A DNA stretch of 64,000 bases from Nymphaea colorata (taxonomy: Eukaryota > Streptophyta > Magnoliopsida > Nymphaeales > Nymphaeaceae): NCBI RefSeq assembly GCF_008831285.2, contig NC_045150.1, positions 17,308,600 to 17,372,599 of the forward strand, written 5' to 3'. Position 1 is the first letter of the stretch, and each line of letters starts with the position of its first letter. This document shows, in pieces, positions 1-12,201 of the stretch. Position numbers and translations under genes: made by a program. Below the pieces are notes generated by a model. It saw only the letters and a program-made list of their open reading frames with translations. It ran no database searches and was not told the origin of the DNA.

Positions 1-339
1 TCACAAATACAACATTCATGAATATGAGAGAGAGTTCAGTATGCCACTCCGTGTATGTAACAAGCGTGTGCCGGATGTGGACCATACTATGATATGCACA
101 TTTTCTTTCACGCCCAAACATTACATATGCATGTGCATGAGATAACAAATAGGTACGAAATAGCAAAGAAGTATGATATAATGTTTATGGGACAATAAAA
201 CATTTACGAGATAATGAGATAACAAACAAACAAACGGATGTTTGAGATAACACTAATTGTTTATGAGATTACTAAAGATTTATGAGATAATGAGATAACA
301 GATGGATGTATGAATGTAGATTGACAATGCCTTTCCAAT
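1..339. repeat. Degenerate short-repeat DNA with recurring gagataa motif
   Basis: No gene is seen here. The heptamer gagataa recurs about six times between roughly 139 and 300, in phrases such as gagataatgagataaca, which suggests a decayed short tandem repeat. It lies just downstream, on the minus strand, of the copia RT/RNase H remnant and may be part of that element's 3' end or its flank. Confidence 0.35.
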
Positions 340-639
340 GCTTGTCTAGAATTCATTTATGCTTGGCGTGAAAACTCCTTAACTGGCATTATTTTTTACA
401 TGTATAACCACCACCTTTAAAGCAGCTTCCCAATTATTATTGCAAAGTTTTTCCATATAACTGTTTTATACATTCACTGAAATAAGCATGTCAGGCCATG
501 TAATTGTTAGGTAGTTTAGTTTCTCTACTAATCTCATATACTTTGTATCATCCATGATGCATTCTCAATCATTTTTAGGCAGGTATATGTGTTCTTCCAT
601 TGGTTTATCAACAGACTTTGCATCTATATGACCAGGTTT

Positions 640-1260
640 TTCAATAATATTGACAGCATACTTCCTTTGTGCTACATGAATTCCCTATTTGCTTCTAGCA
701 AGTTCAAGACGTTAGAAAAATTTCAGTTTTTCGAAATCTTTCATATGCAAAATATAAGTAATTCTTGAACTTGTTGATCTCTTCATCCTTATTTCTTATA
801 ATGATAAGGTCATCTACATACCAAGACATTAATAAAACTATCACCTTGGGAAAGTGTGAATAGCAAGTAACTAACCTTTGATTGTAGAAACCCATAGCTT
901 CTAAGCGCAATTGAGAACTTGATAAACCAGTTTTGTGAAGCCTATTAGAGTCTATAGGATGATTTGTTTGATTTACAAATTCCATTTTTCCCTTGTAAGC
1001 CATATCCTTTAGATAGAACAACTTCAAGCAAGCCACCACGTAAAAATGTATTGTAGACATTCATCTGATATGGACTCCAATTCAATTTTGTGGCAATGGT
1101 AAGCATCTCATAGACACTAATTTGGTAACTAGTACATAAGTTTCATTATAGTTCAGCCCCTCTATTTGCCCATGTCATTTTAGTACCAAGCATGCCTTGA
1201 ACCTTTCAATAGTTCCATCTGATATATGTTTCATCCAATATACCCACTTGCAACCAATTG
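640..1260 (-). pseudogene. Copia reverse transcriptase remnant
   Basis: The minus-strand translation shows the Ty1/copia reverse transcriptase hallmark WYVDDLIIIRNKDEEINKF near position 800, matching the usual YVDD active-site box followed by a charged helix. Upstream, in another frame, come GCKWVYWMKHISDGTIERF and a form of the 'NETY' box, typical of the start of the copia RT domain. The piece is split across frames by stops and indels. It continues as unrecognisable sequence to about 340. Confidence 0.8.
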
Positions 1261-1867
1261 ATCCAACACTAGGTGCACAACGAGTAAGAGCCCATGTTCT
1301 CTTGTCTTCTAATGCTTTAGCTTAAGCTCATATAGTTTAATGCTAGAACTCGTGCTTTACTACTTCAAAATATGATAGAGGTTAAGACAAATGTGAAACA
1401 ATAGGCCAAGATGATTCATGAGTAAGAGAAAGCCTTTGAAAGGACATAGAATTGACCTCTTCTCAGTAACTATTTGCTTGATCATTGTTGTGAGCAATTA
1501 GAGGAGGTAGTCGGATGACTTTGCTTAATATTGCTAATGTCATCAACACTTTATTTTTGTCACATATTTTTCTTTATAGTTTGATCAATAATTGGCAGCT
1601 GAAGAAAAAGAATTTTAGGCTGATTTTAGATTGATTGAAAAAGAATATTTTTAAAAAAAATTAAAATCTTGACCGATAAAACTTCTATGAGTATCAAAAT
1701 CATATACATTATATTTTTTGTTTAAGCATACCACCAAAATAATACATCTTCTTGATCTTTGATCAAATTTTGTTTAGGTTTGATGATCGTTGCATTGTAG
1801 AGAAAACCAAAAAGTCACATTACGTAAAAACATGTTTTCTTAAAAATAGCATTTCACATAGTATTTT

Positions 1868-2059
1868 TCATTTCAATAGTGGAGTTGTAAGACAAATTGC
1901 TGTTTGAATACATTTTGCCCAAAATGTCATAGATAAATTGAATTCAAATCTTAATATTTGAGCTATATCTAAAATGTATTGTTGCTTCCTCTTCACAACA
2001 CTATTACACTGGGGTGTATAGGGACAACTAAGTTCATGGATTACACCTTTTTTCAACAA
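1868..2059 (-). pseudogene. Copia integrase C-terminal catalytic remnant
   Basis: The minus-strand peptide contains CPYTPQCNSVVKRKQQYILD, which aligns with the copia integrase signature CPxTPQQNGVxERKxxxIL around the third catalytic acidic residue. The invariant glutamate of the ERK motif is replaced by lysine (VVKRK), so this integrase would be dead even without the surrounding stops. It sits between the protease-like and RT remnants of the same element, in the order expected for copia. Confidence 0.8.
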
Positions 2060-2769
2060 AAAAAATCTTTATGTTCTTGGTTTAAGAATTTTGTGCCACT
2101 ACCATACTTGACTTTTAAGATGTTACCTTTGTATTTTCTAATAAAAAACTTAAAAAAAATTTACCTGTCAATTTGTTTTCATATTTAAGCTTTATAGAAA
2201 GTATCAACAATGCACAAGTGATCATCCACAATACTAGTGAAACAATGTAAGTTAGTTATGGATGACAAAGAGTTAACTCCACATAGATAAATATGTAAGA
2301 GTTGAAATGCAGTTTTCATTGATATGCAACTAGAAGTGAAAGGTAATCTGGTTTTCTTAGCAATTGAGCAAAGATCACAAGTATTTCGATTTAGTCATAT
2401 ATTTTTATCATAAACAGAGAATATTTTGTGTCTAGATTCAGATAGGTGTTCTAATATCTTAGGCCAGTCTTCATAACTAAAACAAAATGAAAAAAAGTGG
2501 CTAAATTGAAAAGTATTGCACTGCATTTTTTATGTAATAGAGCCCATTTCTTACATCACCCAAGATAAACATCATTTTGGTCTCCAGGTCATATAAAACA
2601 CGTCTAAGCACATCAAATGAAATAGAACATTTTGAGGCTTCAACCAGTTTTGTGACAGAAATGAAATCGAACTTGAATTATGTATATAATAGATATTATT
2701 AAGATTCAAAAGAGGATTAATCATGACATTTTCTTGACAATGAACATCAATTTTCCATTAGGAGATGAC

Positions 2770-3140
2770 ATTATCTGGATGAATGAGAGATGAAATGGAG
2801 CAATTCTTGTGACTACTTGCTCCATTGTTGATTAGGTAAGGGTTTCTAGGTATATGATTACTAGTGAAACTTGCAAGAGACATGGAAGATTCTTTTTTCA
2901 TCAACTTCAACAATCAATTGTACTTGCCTAAAGTGAAGGAGGGTGTAGCATTTTTCTTGCCATGAAACAAATTCTTTGAAAAAGTTGCAACAAAGTTTGC
3001 AGTGGCATTAGAAATAGTTGTGGAATTTTTATCATATCCCTTGTTAGGGTTCGATTTAGACACCTTCACTTTTGATGGATGGTTGTGCAACTTGAAACAA
3101 TGGTCATGATTATGGCATTTGACACAACAGTAAGAACAGA
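2770..3140 (-). pseudogene. Copia zinc-knuckle and protease remnants
   Basis: On the minus strand, a cysteine/histidine-rich stretch YCCVKCHNHDHCFKLH (about 3095-3135) resembles the CCHC knuckle that ends copia gag, but its spacing is shorter than C-X2-C-X4-H-X4-C. About 250 bp downstream, NNGASSHK (about 2840) matches the protease motif DSGASxHM, with the catalytic aspartate changed to asparagine. Both pieces fit the order gag, protease, integrase. Confidence 0.65.
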
Positions 3141-3442
3141 CTCACCCTTTGGTTCTTGGAATCACACTTTAGAAACTGCACCAACCATTCTTTTTATTGA
3201 ATTTCAAAACTTTTTGCATCACTCCCTATGAGCAGAATACCACATGAGGCCAAGTAGGCCTTGAAGTTCACGTAGTATGCTAATATAGAAAATGCATCTT
3301 CATTATTCTTGCTCATCACTATCTTAATTTGAAATTTGCAGGTACTTTGGTAGAAACATTCTTGTAAATCTAAAAGTACTTTTCTCTCTATGGTAGTATA
3401 TATAACACTATTTTCTATTTCAAGAGAAAATGAGTTGATGAT

Positions 3443-3625
3443 CTAGGACAAGATCATATAATTGGAATGAGACCTCAACAAACATTTTAGACAAAAAACC
3501 TCAAGCATTGGCAATGAACCATTGATGAATGATATTTTGTTCTTAATGGCAAGTGCCATTATCATTGACCATGTCCAAGTGCCATAGCTATTACCGTCGA
3601 GATTGTAATTCACAACAAAGCTCAT
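3443..3625 (-). pseudogene. Copia gag N-terminal remnant
   Basis: This open stretch reads NYNLDGNSYGTWTWSMIMAL followed by KNKISFINGSLP. It matches the start of plant copia gag (UBN2/DUF4219 type), where a 'L-G-x-N-Y-x-x-W-S-x-x-M' box precedes 'K-N-K-L-x-F-I-x-G'. It lies about 240 bp downstream of the primer-binding site, the normal distance. The reading frame then breaks. Confidence 0.8.
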
Positions 3626-3863
3626 GGGTTGTCCGAATCATGCATAAAATAAGGGATCTCAAATTCTATGTAGAGGTCAGGCAAATGATTTGAACTAGAG
3701 GTGTTTGAGTTTTCTCTAGTCAGTGAATTCATATTTGCATTTGTTTTTGCCATATATTGAACTAGATGGAAGAGCAAGTAGTGATGACAAGATGATGATT
3801 AGTAAATAACCACATAGCGGTCAATAAGGGACCAATATCATGCTCAAAGAAAAAGAGCTTAGA

Positions 3864-3875
3864 GCTCTCATACCA
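3864..3875 (-). other. Primer-binding site of copia element B
   Basis: The minus strand reads tggtatgagagc. This differs at one base from tggtatcagagc, the 12-nt complement of the initiator methionine tRNA 3' end that primes most plant copia elements. It marks the inner border of the 5' LTR, which should lie at higher coordinates. Confidence 0.75.
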
Positions 3876-3876
3876 T

Positions 3877-4760
3877 AGTAAAATAAAAACTATGGAAAAC
3901 AAAGCACAAGTAGAACAGAGTGAAGCAGGGTAGTAGATCAAAACAGAAAGCACATACACATGCAATGAAGACGCTAAATAGCACTTCCTTGGTTAGTAAA
4001 CTCTTATAGTGTACAAGAAATTTGTTGAAAAGAATCAAATGATATCTGCCCTAATTACAATAAATGCCCTTATAAACAATTAATAAAACTATTTTTTGCT
4101 CTTTACAATTAAATTTATTTGCTGGAAATGATTCTTATCTTAATAAAAAATTATTTGTACAATAGTTCGCCACTACCCAATGCCTCTAGACACTCTAGTG
4201 GATGAACAAACATTTATGTAACTTCTCGTTGTGCCACACCATGCTAACAGTTACAAGTCCTCATTGGTCTACATGTATTATTTAGGAGGGGAAAAAAATC
4301 TAAATATGCCTAAAGATTTGAAATGGCAAATGACCAAATTTTGTAAGAAGACCATTAAAACATATTTCTTTATCTTGTTTTTTTTTTCTTCAAAACAACA
4401 TCAACATTTCTCAACACATTCATCACATAATTACTAGTCTATCTTGATCTAGCATGCCACACAAAATTTGAAATTGTAGTTGGATAGGAACTAGCAAATA
4501 AAGATTCAAACTTATGAGATTGGAGAACTTTATTCCAGCCAATTGCTTGTTTATCCATTAGGTATTGTCTTTACCCCTCCCCCTCTCCAAACTGCACTTT
4601 CTTGTTCATCTCATCCTTAACCTAAAAAAAATAGATTTGTTAACTAAATATTGTACTTCTTATCTTTGCATATCTTAGATATAGATACCTCTTACTTCAT
4701 TTCTAAAACATGGTCATGGGTTAATAGAAACCTCTTACTTTTTATTTGAAGTTCCATTTT
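3877..4760. other. Probable LTR remnant and AT-rich DNA; no gene seen
   Basis: The part nearest 3877 should be the 5' LTR of copia element B because it abuts the primer-binding site. No outer LTR end or target duplication could be fixed. The remainder, up to the next copia fragment, shows no recognisable coding sequence; short open stretches are AT-rich and without known motifs. Confidence 0.4.
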
Positions 4761-4779
4761 GCCTTAATTTGCCATTGGG

Positions 4780-5440
4780 ACATTCACATTATTGCCTAAT
4801 ATCACACCAACTAAACCAACACACTCACATTTGCCATCAAACAATGACCTAAAGTCACAACATAATGCACAGTACTTGTATTTGGATGCCATTGATTGCC
4901 TTGCTTTGACTTCAGAGTATTTGCCATGAATGCCTCTAGTAACTTCTAGCAATCTTGGCCATTTTATTCCTCCTACCACATAATTGACCAATTACTTGAC
5001 CTTTCTATCCATACAGAACTTGGATGTATACCTTTTCCTACACTCTCGGGTCATTTATCACCTCTACTACAGCCTCTACTTTTGCCAAGGCTGCACCTAT
5101 TTTGAGCAAAGAAGGCAACTATTGATGACCCACTTGCTGATTGTGGATTTCCATTGAAGAGTTCTAATCACTTCTCTTGATTTATTATAATATCTTGCAT
5201 TTCACAGAATGAGGGAAGAGATTTCGAAGTTGTCATAGTTATGACAAAAACTTTATATTCATTCCCTAAGCCACTAAGTACATGCATATATAACTAAATC
5301 ATCCTCCTTTATGACTTCAACAACTAAACAAAGTGAATCAGTTAGGAACTTCAGATGGCTGAGATAGTCAACCACGGATTCTTCACACTTAGACACATTT
5401 TGGCAATCGTGGTTGAGCTGAAGAATTTATAAAATTTGAT
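4780..5440 (-). pseudogene. Copia gag-protease fragment (element A)
   Basis: On the minus strand, 5170-5400 reads DYLSHLKFLTDSLCL, then VLSGLGNEYKVFVITMTTS, then MQDIIINQEK, which is the conserved central part of plant copia gag (UBN2/DUF4219 type). Farther downstream come a cysteine pair (CQLCG-like, about 5010) that could be the zinc knuckle and NQWHPNTSTVHYV (about 4890), which matches the 'W-Y-P-D-T-G-A-x-x-H-V' protease box with the catalytic residues lost. Several stops and frame changes interrupt it. It belongs to a different insertion from element B, because gag appears twice. Confidence 0.75.
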
Positions 5441-6600
5441 TATGAGACAAATGCTTGCTCAAGGAATATAAGGCTTATGTTTTATGATGGACAATTTGAA
5501 TCATGTGTTTTGATCATTTTGCGCTTCATATTTTATTAACTAACGATTACCATCATGATCAACCTCATGATATGCTTGATAAACACTACCGGCTTCAGCA
5601 TGATCATCAGTCCTTTTACTGCATTTGATGCATTATCTTGAGAACGATGTCATCTTCTCATAGTAGATCTACATATACACTTATATCTGCATTGTCATTG
5701 AATTATAACAAGAATAAAATACTGAAGTGTTTTTCTAAGTTGGTGTTTCCAAGCGCACCTTCATTTGGGGGCACTACGTACATAAGTTATACTATGATTG
5801 AACATATTACTGCATATTTGAGCAGTTTGTCCTATATATCAACCACAATAAAAGACATCTTCAACATATCTGCCGTTGCTATTAATCTTTCCCACTTCCA
5901 CTTCCTGCTTGAGGTTTAGATTCCAAGACACTTCCCCTTGTCAGCAAATTGAAACGCGTGAACGGATTATGATCACAGAAATGAACGCTATATATGCCAT
6001 TTCACAGTGTTTTTGCACTGAACCCGTCTTTACTAACTTCCCTCATACCATTATCTTCCGATTTCATCCCCATCCATGAAATACTGTGACATCCCAGTTT
6101 TCCGTACGAACCGCATTTCCGTCAGCTAATTGACATGCGGTAGCATGTGAGGAGGCGCTCGTATACTAGTTAATCTCTGCAAATTGTCATATTCCAATTT
6201 CTCCCTCATGCATGAAATACCAACTACAGTCTGTGGGAAAGGGTTGGGATATTTTCCAAACCATCATTAATTTCCTATACATAGGACTCAAACGAACCAC
6301 ATTTCCAATATCTTTTAAGACACTAAGGACTTGTTTCTTACCTGCAGACCCACCCAGTTTCAATGTCCACCTACAGGATGCCTTTGTTGGTTGGTGTTTG
6401 GCATTCAGAAAATAGTTAGCCTTTAGAAGAGCTCTTGCATTTTCTAAAGGAGAAAACTGCATTCGGATTCACACCATTGATATCTAATCTGGTTAATTGA
6501 ATATTTGTCGTGAAGCTTTGGCTATGGTTTAAAACATGTGAGGAACAGGAGTGCCTTATTACGTGACCAGAAAATAGAAAATGAAGGCCCCAATCGGTAA
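5441..6600. other. No gene identified
   Basis: I see no recognisable protein motif, RNA gene or repeat border here. Short open frames overlap on both strands and show no codon structure or family resemblance. The right half is less AT-rich than the left. Confidence 0.5.
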
Positions 6601-6604
6601 CAAA

Positions 6605-7046
6605 TAAGCGCCGGACCAGTCTACTTCGTTTAAAATGTTGAATTGTACAGTAAAATTAAACTGAACAATTATGTACTGAAGCTCCAACAGCGAGCATTGA
6701 AAGAGTTCCTCTTGCTCTTCCTTTACTACGCCGGACTGGTCTGCTTCGTTTAAAATTAAGCTGAACGTGGTGGTCGGCACATGCTCACCTGCGATGTCTT
6801 AGTTTTCTTAGTCTTTCTCGGGTTGTACATCAGAGAAAAAAAGCACTGAATAGTTGATATGAACATAACCATGAACAAAGTCCACTGACAAGAAACTGAA
6901 AGCACTGCCCACCTGTGTAGTAAAGGAAGAGGGAGATGAGAACTCTCACTGCAGTTAAGATCATGTAGAAGACGTGGAAAGTGATTGGGCTGGGAAAATG
7001 GATGTGTTGAGAAGAGCAAGCCCGACCACCACGTTCAGCTTAGCCA
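6605..7046. repeat. Direct and inverted short repeats
   Basis: A 28-bp phrase beginning gccgga and ending ttcgtttaaaat occurs at about 6611 and again at about 6731 with a few mismatches. The second copy runs into aagctgaacgtggtggtcgg (about 6760-6780), whose reverse complement lies at about 7021-7042. This gives an inverted repeat of about 20 bp around a 240-bp loop. It looks like a small mobile or rearranged sequence, but no target duplication was found. Confidence 0.45.
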
Positions 7047-7169
7047 TGCTGTTTCGTGAAGGCGTCAAACCCCCTTCATCTTTTGGACAAATTAAATGAG
7101 AAGCTTTCAGAAAGAAGCAATTCACAATGAGAGAAAGAGAAAACTTTGGGAGGAAGCAATCGACAAGGA

Positions 7170-7563
7170 GGAACAATGCATGGGGTGTTTGCAGCTGGTG
7201 ACTCTCACCATCCGATCGTGGGGCTGATGTCAACGGTGCAGCCTGCCGGCTCCTCAGTCCGCCTTCTACCAACTCAACGTCCATCTCCGTCATCGGCGAA
7301 GGTGATGTTCCAAAGACTTCGTCTTGCCCGTCCGCCTCTAAGGCCTCCTCTTGGCGGATCTCAATGGACAGGTCCTCGGACGCACGCGATGGGGATGCAA
7401 GAGGAGGGTTCTCCTTGTTGTCTTCTGGATTATCAGAACTCGGTTCAAAGAGGCATCGTAAGGCCTGGATGAAAGTACTGGCATATAAGACGACCTCCAG
7501 AACTTCCCTCTGCGATTCTCCTTCTCTCAATGGCAAGGAAGCGAGCAAAGATCTGCCGATTTA
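7170..7563 (-). CDS. Hypothetical protein exon (candidate, no ATG)
   Basis: The minus strand is open from an in-frame stop at 7561-7563 to beyond 7170 and encodes a polar, acidic peptide that starts around LREGESQREVLEVVLYAST and contains NPEDNKENPP. There is no ATG at the head of the open stretch. A possible acceptor (cag at about 7551) precedes it, and a possible donor (gtgaga at about 7211) would end it after the residues APRSDG. Base composition here is more GC-rich than the surroundings, as in an exon. I do not recognise the family. No neighbouring exon was found, so it may be a fragment or chance. Confidence 0.3.
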
Positions 7564-7569
7564 ACAAAC

Positions 7570-8069
7570 GCTGGCAATTTCGGGGAAATTTCTCGATGGG
7601 TCGATCGATGTCAGAAAATTAGCAGAAGGAATTAGGCAAATGTGTAAGTTTTATTTTACTTGTATATAGACACAGGTAGCTGGCGGATGGTAGAAGGTGT
7701 GCCGTTGAATCGAGCTTTTCAAGTCAAGTTTTCAACTCCAGACGTGAATTTTATAAGGATCGAAAATTCCGTGTGTTTTAAAGGGCGCCGATCTGGTGGT
7801 AATTATTATTTACAATTTGGGGCCTATATTTTCAGATATTCAGCCAAAATCAAGCCTCTAATTAATGCCACATTGAACGGTTGCTTGAGGGCTAAGGAAA
7901 AATCACTTCAAAAGATAAGTGGGATGTCAATACCAATGGATTGGATTTGAATCACATATTATCATACTTGATTTTTTGGATATTCATATATTCGGATATA
8001 AAAACAGATTTATATATGAATGAAAGAACTTATATATCATATTCAAATCTAACTTTTAAATTTGAAATC

Positions 8070-8120
<51 letters not shown>

Positions 8121-8360
8121 AGACACACTCCACATCCAAATCTAGTATTTGGATTTTCAATATCCAACTTAAGATTAATGGTCCAAATCTGGTCCCGGTT
8201 TAATCCTAGTCTAGATCTTGTCCAACCAGTCAACTGTGTCATAAGTTTGCAGCTCTTGTTGTTTTGTAATATGATTCTCTCACCTTCTCCCACCTGTTGC
8301 TTTGATACAGGACTAAATTCGTATCTCTCTCACACTAAGGCCCTGGTGGTTTAATTAAGT
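7570..8360. repeat. AT-rich DNA with (TA)n microsatellite at 8073-8121
   Basis: A run of alternating TA about 45 bp long, with one interruption, sits in the middle of AT-rich sequence full of 'ggatattcatatattcgga'-like phrases resembling the hAT-type MITE seen at 12.2 kb. No clear terminal repeats or target duplication could be assigned. Open frames through the TA run are artefacts of low complexity. Confidence 0.55.
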
Positions 8361-8379
8361 TCCTTTTCAGAACGGACAC

Positions 8380-8530
8380 ACACTTTCTCTCTCTCTCTCT
8401 CACCCAAAAAGTTCATCTCTGTTTCCCTCTTCCCTCCATCCCCAAACGTTGAATCTTAAATCGTGTCTCTCTCTTCCCTCCATCCCCAAACGTTGAATCT
8501 TAAATCGTTTCTCTCTCTTCCCTTTCCGCA
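8380..8530 (+). repeat. CT-rich tract and 44-bp tandem repeat
   Basis: After a short CT microsatellite, a unit starting cttccctccatccccaaacg occurs at 8429, again at 8473 almost identically, and a third time, truncated and divergent, at 8517. The period is 44 bp. The pyrimidine-rich strand resembles a plant 5' leader, but no gene follows. Confidence 0.7.
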
Positions 8531-10096
8531 CTCCCCAAATGTTCATAAAAATGTTCCGTCAAATGGTTTTTCCTTCTCAAAGTAAAACCATCACACCGAA
8601 CCGCTAGAACGTCAACTTTTTGCTCTAAAGCATAGAGAATTAATAAGCATCAAGTAGCATATGAAGTTTTGATTTTATGAAATAGAGGTGGCCCCACGCT
8701 GCCAGCCTAGAAAATGAAAGGCCATGAGGGCTACATAGTTGGCCACCTTCACTGGATTTTTAGAAAATGAAAGGCCATAAGTCCTTGTTCATGATTTTTG
8801 AAACTGTATGCTGAACAAATATGCTGGAAAGGTTTAATTCTCCACCTTGACTGTGTTCTTTGATGATACCCCAACAAACCAGACTATATGAAAAACCTGA
8901 TAACATATAACTCATTTTAAAATCACTGCATTAAACAATACTGCTGTTGATTTCGCTATACATATATGTATGCTTCTATGTTTGGAAATAATTTTATGCA
9001 TGTGCATCAACAAAATCATTGTATTTCTTAGCTTGCACGCCTATTACCTGTTCATTTCAAATAAGTGTCTTTCCCCAAATTATCTCCAAGAACCTCAAGC
9101 CAGTTCATTAATCTTCCCTTCCCCACAACTACGGAGATCATCTTTCTATAAGTCAAACTGAAGTCCTACAAATTAAAAGTGAACACTAATGTTGCTCCAC
9201 ATAAGCTAACACTATATCATCAATATGTCATTTAGTTAGTCAACCATGCTGATTGCTCCATGTCTCTCAGATATGCATCTAGATCCTCGACCTCTACAAC
9301 CACGTCCCCTGACGTCCAAGAATTAGTACAACAACTACCGTATGAGCAATATTAATTTTATCACAATTAATTCAAACTCAAGCTAAGAAGTGAGTAGAAA
9401 ATTCGCCTGAAAAATGAAAGGTGAATCACTTCTACCATGTAAATACTGTTGCTATCATACTAATATCACCTAACTAATTAAGAAACCACATTTAAATTAT
9501 TGCTTCTGAGTACCTACTTTTCGAGGAATTAACAACCAAATTGAAGCACTCAATTTTACCCTTTTTTTGGAACAATTTGTACCGGTGCAAAAGAAATCTA
9601 GCCATATAAAGAATTTTAGGGAAAAGAGGAAAATTCTCATGCCAACATCTGGGCAGGACTATAGAAAAATAAATCAATGCCTCCTTTGGCCCCTCCAAAC
9701 AATGCATCAACCCGTTGCGCATCATCACAAGCCCAACTTGCCTCGTCCACCACCACTCCTTTCTTCCCCTTGCAATATCTTGCGAGTTTCAGATGACGCA
9801 CAAGAGAAAAATCAGGGTTGCGATGGAATCAACTGGACACAACAGGGAAGGATGTAAATGGATGGAACAAAGCATCGTGCTCTTCTTCATTTCACATATT
9901 CAAACCCTTTCTGTACAAAATTAATTACAGGCATAAAAGAATATTTTTTGTTACAACACAATCATGCCTTCAACCTTCTAGAGACTTCCACATGTGTGAC
10001 AAGGAACACCATGATTCAATTTTATGGTTTTACAATGGGCGTAAAGAAAACAGAGTTAATAACACGGCTTTAAGAATTAGTTTTCATTTTTCATGA
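8531..10096. other. No gene identified; right end probably copia LTR
   Basis: No protein family, RNA gene or repeat array was recognised. The right-most part should be the 3' LTR of the copia element that ends at the polypurine tract at 10099-10110, since minus-strand sequence starting tgtcatga follows that tract directly. The far end of this LTR could not be located. Confidence 0.4.
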
Positions 10097-10139
10097 CACC
10101 CCTCCTTCAAACTGGTGAATGAGGTCTCCAAAACCCAGT

Positions 10140-10900
10140 TTGAGCTTTTAAAATTTAACTTGATCTTTGACAAGGGACTCGGTGAATAGATCAGCCAGAT
10201 GTAAGTACGATGGAACATAGCTTGTGACAATTGTTCCATTTTTTACTTGCTCATGCACTAGATGGCAGTCGATCTCCCCATGCTTGGTCTGTTCATGTAA
10301 AATTGAGCTCACTGTCATTTGTAATGCTGATCTCATCACAAAGATGCTGTGCTGGTGAAGGAGGCACTTGGAGATCTTTTAGAAGACATCTTATCCATAT
10401 AAGTTCACAGCAGTAGTTGCACGATATTTTTATTTCGGCTGAGAAGCGAGATACTATGCACAGTTTTTATGTTTTCAAAAGATTAGACATTCTCTTAATT
10501 AAGCATAGTAACCAGAGATTGATTTTTTGGTGTCTTTTCAAGCTCCATAGTTGGCATCAAAATACGCGGTAAGCTTGAAATTGTCATCTACTGGAAGAAA
10601 AATTCCATGACCGGGTGAAGTTTGAGATAACGTAATACCTTTATAGCAGAATTGTAGTGAGTAGTCGGTTTCTGCATATGGTGGCTAGGAAAGTAAATAG
10701 CAAAAACTATTTCTGGCCTGGTTATAGTCAGATATATAAGATGCCCCACAAGTCTTCGAAACAGTGAAGGATTTTTTAAATCTTATCCATCATTGGCAGC
10801 AAGGGTTTGACAAGGTTCCTTGGGATCCTCAGATGGCTTGGCATTGAAAAGGCTTAATTCATCAATAATGCCACAAGAATACTTGCACTGTGACGAAAAT
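10140..10900 (-). pseudogene. Copia RNase H remnant
   Basis: Minus-strand translation gives YLTITRPEIVFAI (about 10730), then AIKVLRYLKLHPGHGIF, then SILHEQTKHGEIDCHLVHEQ and YLHLADLFTESL near 10180-10310. These are the standard landmarks of the copia RNase H region, 'T-R-P-D-I-x-F-A', 'H-E-R-T-K-H-I-E-x-D-C-H' and 'Q-x-A-D-x-F-T-K-x-L'. At least four stops interrupt it. It is followed directly by the polypurine tract. Confidence 0.8.
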
Positions 10901-10999
10901 ATTCATTTCTTCCCATTGCTAAGCTCTAGGCGAAGGAAATATTTTAAGTTGCCCATGTCTTTCATGCAAAATCTTTTGCCAAGATACATTTGAAGTTTT

Positions 11000-11520
11000 C
11001 TAGGTATTCCATATCATTCCTGCAACAATGAGAGCATTGATGTACACCAAAATTACCATGAACACCCTTTCTCTTTGATATGCACACAGTGTGTAATCAT
11101 ACTTGGATTGCATAAAACTATAGCTCACCACTTCTGACGAGAACTTCAAGAACCTGTTTTGAGGAGCATGTTTCAGCCCATAGATAAACTTGTTTAGTTT
11201 GCACAATTTTGTTTCTCCTTTTTCGCAATAACTAGGAGGCAGTGTCATGTAAATTTCTTCATTCAATTTCCTGTTTAGAAAGAAGTTATACACATCCATT
11301 AGTTGCAGCACCCAATTTCGTTCTACAGCTATTGCAATCAAACAACAAATAATAACAAGTTTGGCGGCAGCAGCATAGGTCTCATGGAAATCCAAGCCTT
11401 CCACTTGTGCATACCCTTTGGCCACTAATATGGCTTTCAACCTTGCTATTTCACCATTCGCCTTATACTTGATCCGATAAACTCACTTGCAGCTGATGGG
11501 TTTGACATGATTTGAAGGGG
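11000..11520 (-). pseudogene. Copia reverse transcriptase remnant
   Basis: The minus strand encodes KAILVAKGYAQVEGLDFHET, QLMDVYNFFLNRKLNEEIYM and KLNKFIYGLKHAPQNRFLKF, all signatures of copia reverse transcriptase. The active-site box, normally YVDD, reads VYINALIVAG, so both catalytic aspartates are lost. One in-frame stop separates it from the integrase-RT linker at 11483-12201. Confidence 0.85.
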
Positions 11521-12201
11521 TGACTAGGGTCCAAGTATTGTTTGATTCCACTGCCATAATTTCTTCTTGCATAGCTCTTTTCCAATTTGTCTGTTGCTCT
11601 GCCAGACTAAAGGATGAAGGTTTGGTTTGAAGAAAGATATTCAACAGGAAGCTTTTAAGAGCAGCTGAAAAATGGGAAAAAGACAACTTATGACAAACGA
11701 TACCTTGTGGAAGCCCTTTTCCATGATGGTGATGGACTATGTGAATCAGGATGGACCATACCACAGTAAAAATCCTTCCATAAAATGGATGGCTTGATAT
11801 TCTTGATGATTTACAGACTGACTGTTGAGGACTTGGTAGAGTTTCTAGGGAAGTATTTGTTTCAACCTCATCACTTGATTCTAAAAGAATTTCAGGTGGT
11901 TGTTCAATGTTTGTACAATCAGTAGTCATGACATCATCTTGGCTTTCATTCAGTTCACAAGAACAAGGGCCTTGCTCACTTGAATTTCTGCTCTCAAGTG
12001 TATGATTGTCATCAAATGTGAGAGGAATAACTGGAAAATGTGAGACTTTGCTCCGATCCTTTGAGAAATTGAAGGGAAATTCAGTTTCATTGAAGACCAT
12101 ATCCCTACAAACAAATTCTTTTTTGGTTTCCAAATCAAGTAGATTGTATCCTTTTTGTTCAATAGGATACCCAATGAACACAACTCGCTGAACCTTGTGA
12201 C
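11483..12201 (-). pseudogene. Copia integrase C-terminal and linker remnant
   Basis: From the MITE edge leftward, the minus strand reads SHKVQRVVFIGYPIEQKGYN followed by KEFVCRDMVFNETEFPF. This is the conserved copia segment after the integrase core ('K-C-x-F-x-G-Y-x-x-x-Q-K-G-Y' and 'S-R-D-V-x-F-x-E'). It then runs through a low-complexity linker to NNTWTLVTPSNH, which precedes RT in copia. It is open for about 240 codons, the longest surviving frame of this element. The first residues of the frame come from the inserted MITE. Confidence 0.8.

Larger units (their letters stand above)
340..3876 (-). mobile_element. Decayed Ty1/copia element (element B), minus strand
   Basis: Read on the minus strand, the segment holds copia domains in the canonical order: primer-binding site (3864-3875), gag start (3443-3625), zinc-knuckle-like stretch (about 3095-3135), protease-like stretch (about 2770-2850), integrase end (1868-2059) and reverse transcriptase (about 640-1260). 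Every domain carries stops or frameshifts, so it cannot be functional. The upstream LTR should start next to the PBS at 3876 and run to higher coordinates, but its outer edge is not visible to me. The downstream LTR was not found and may lie left of the window or be deleted. Confidence 0.8.

Noticed and set aside
6187-6462. 91-residue minus-strand frame as a gene
   Set aside because: The opposite strand is equally open, there is no conserved motif, no splice context and no upstream promoter signal.
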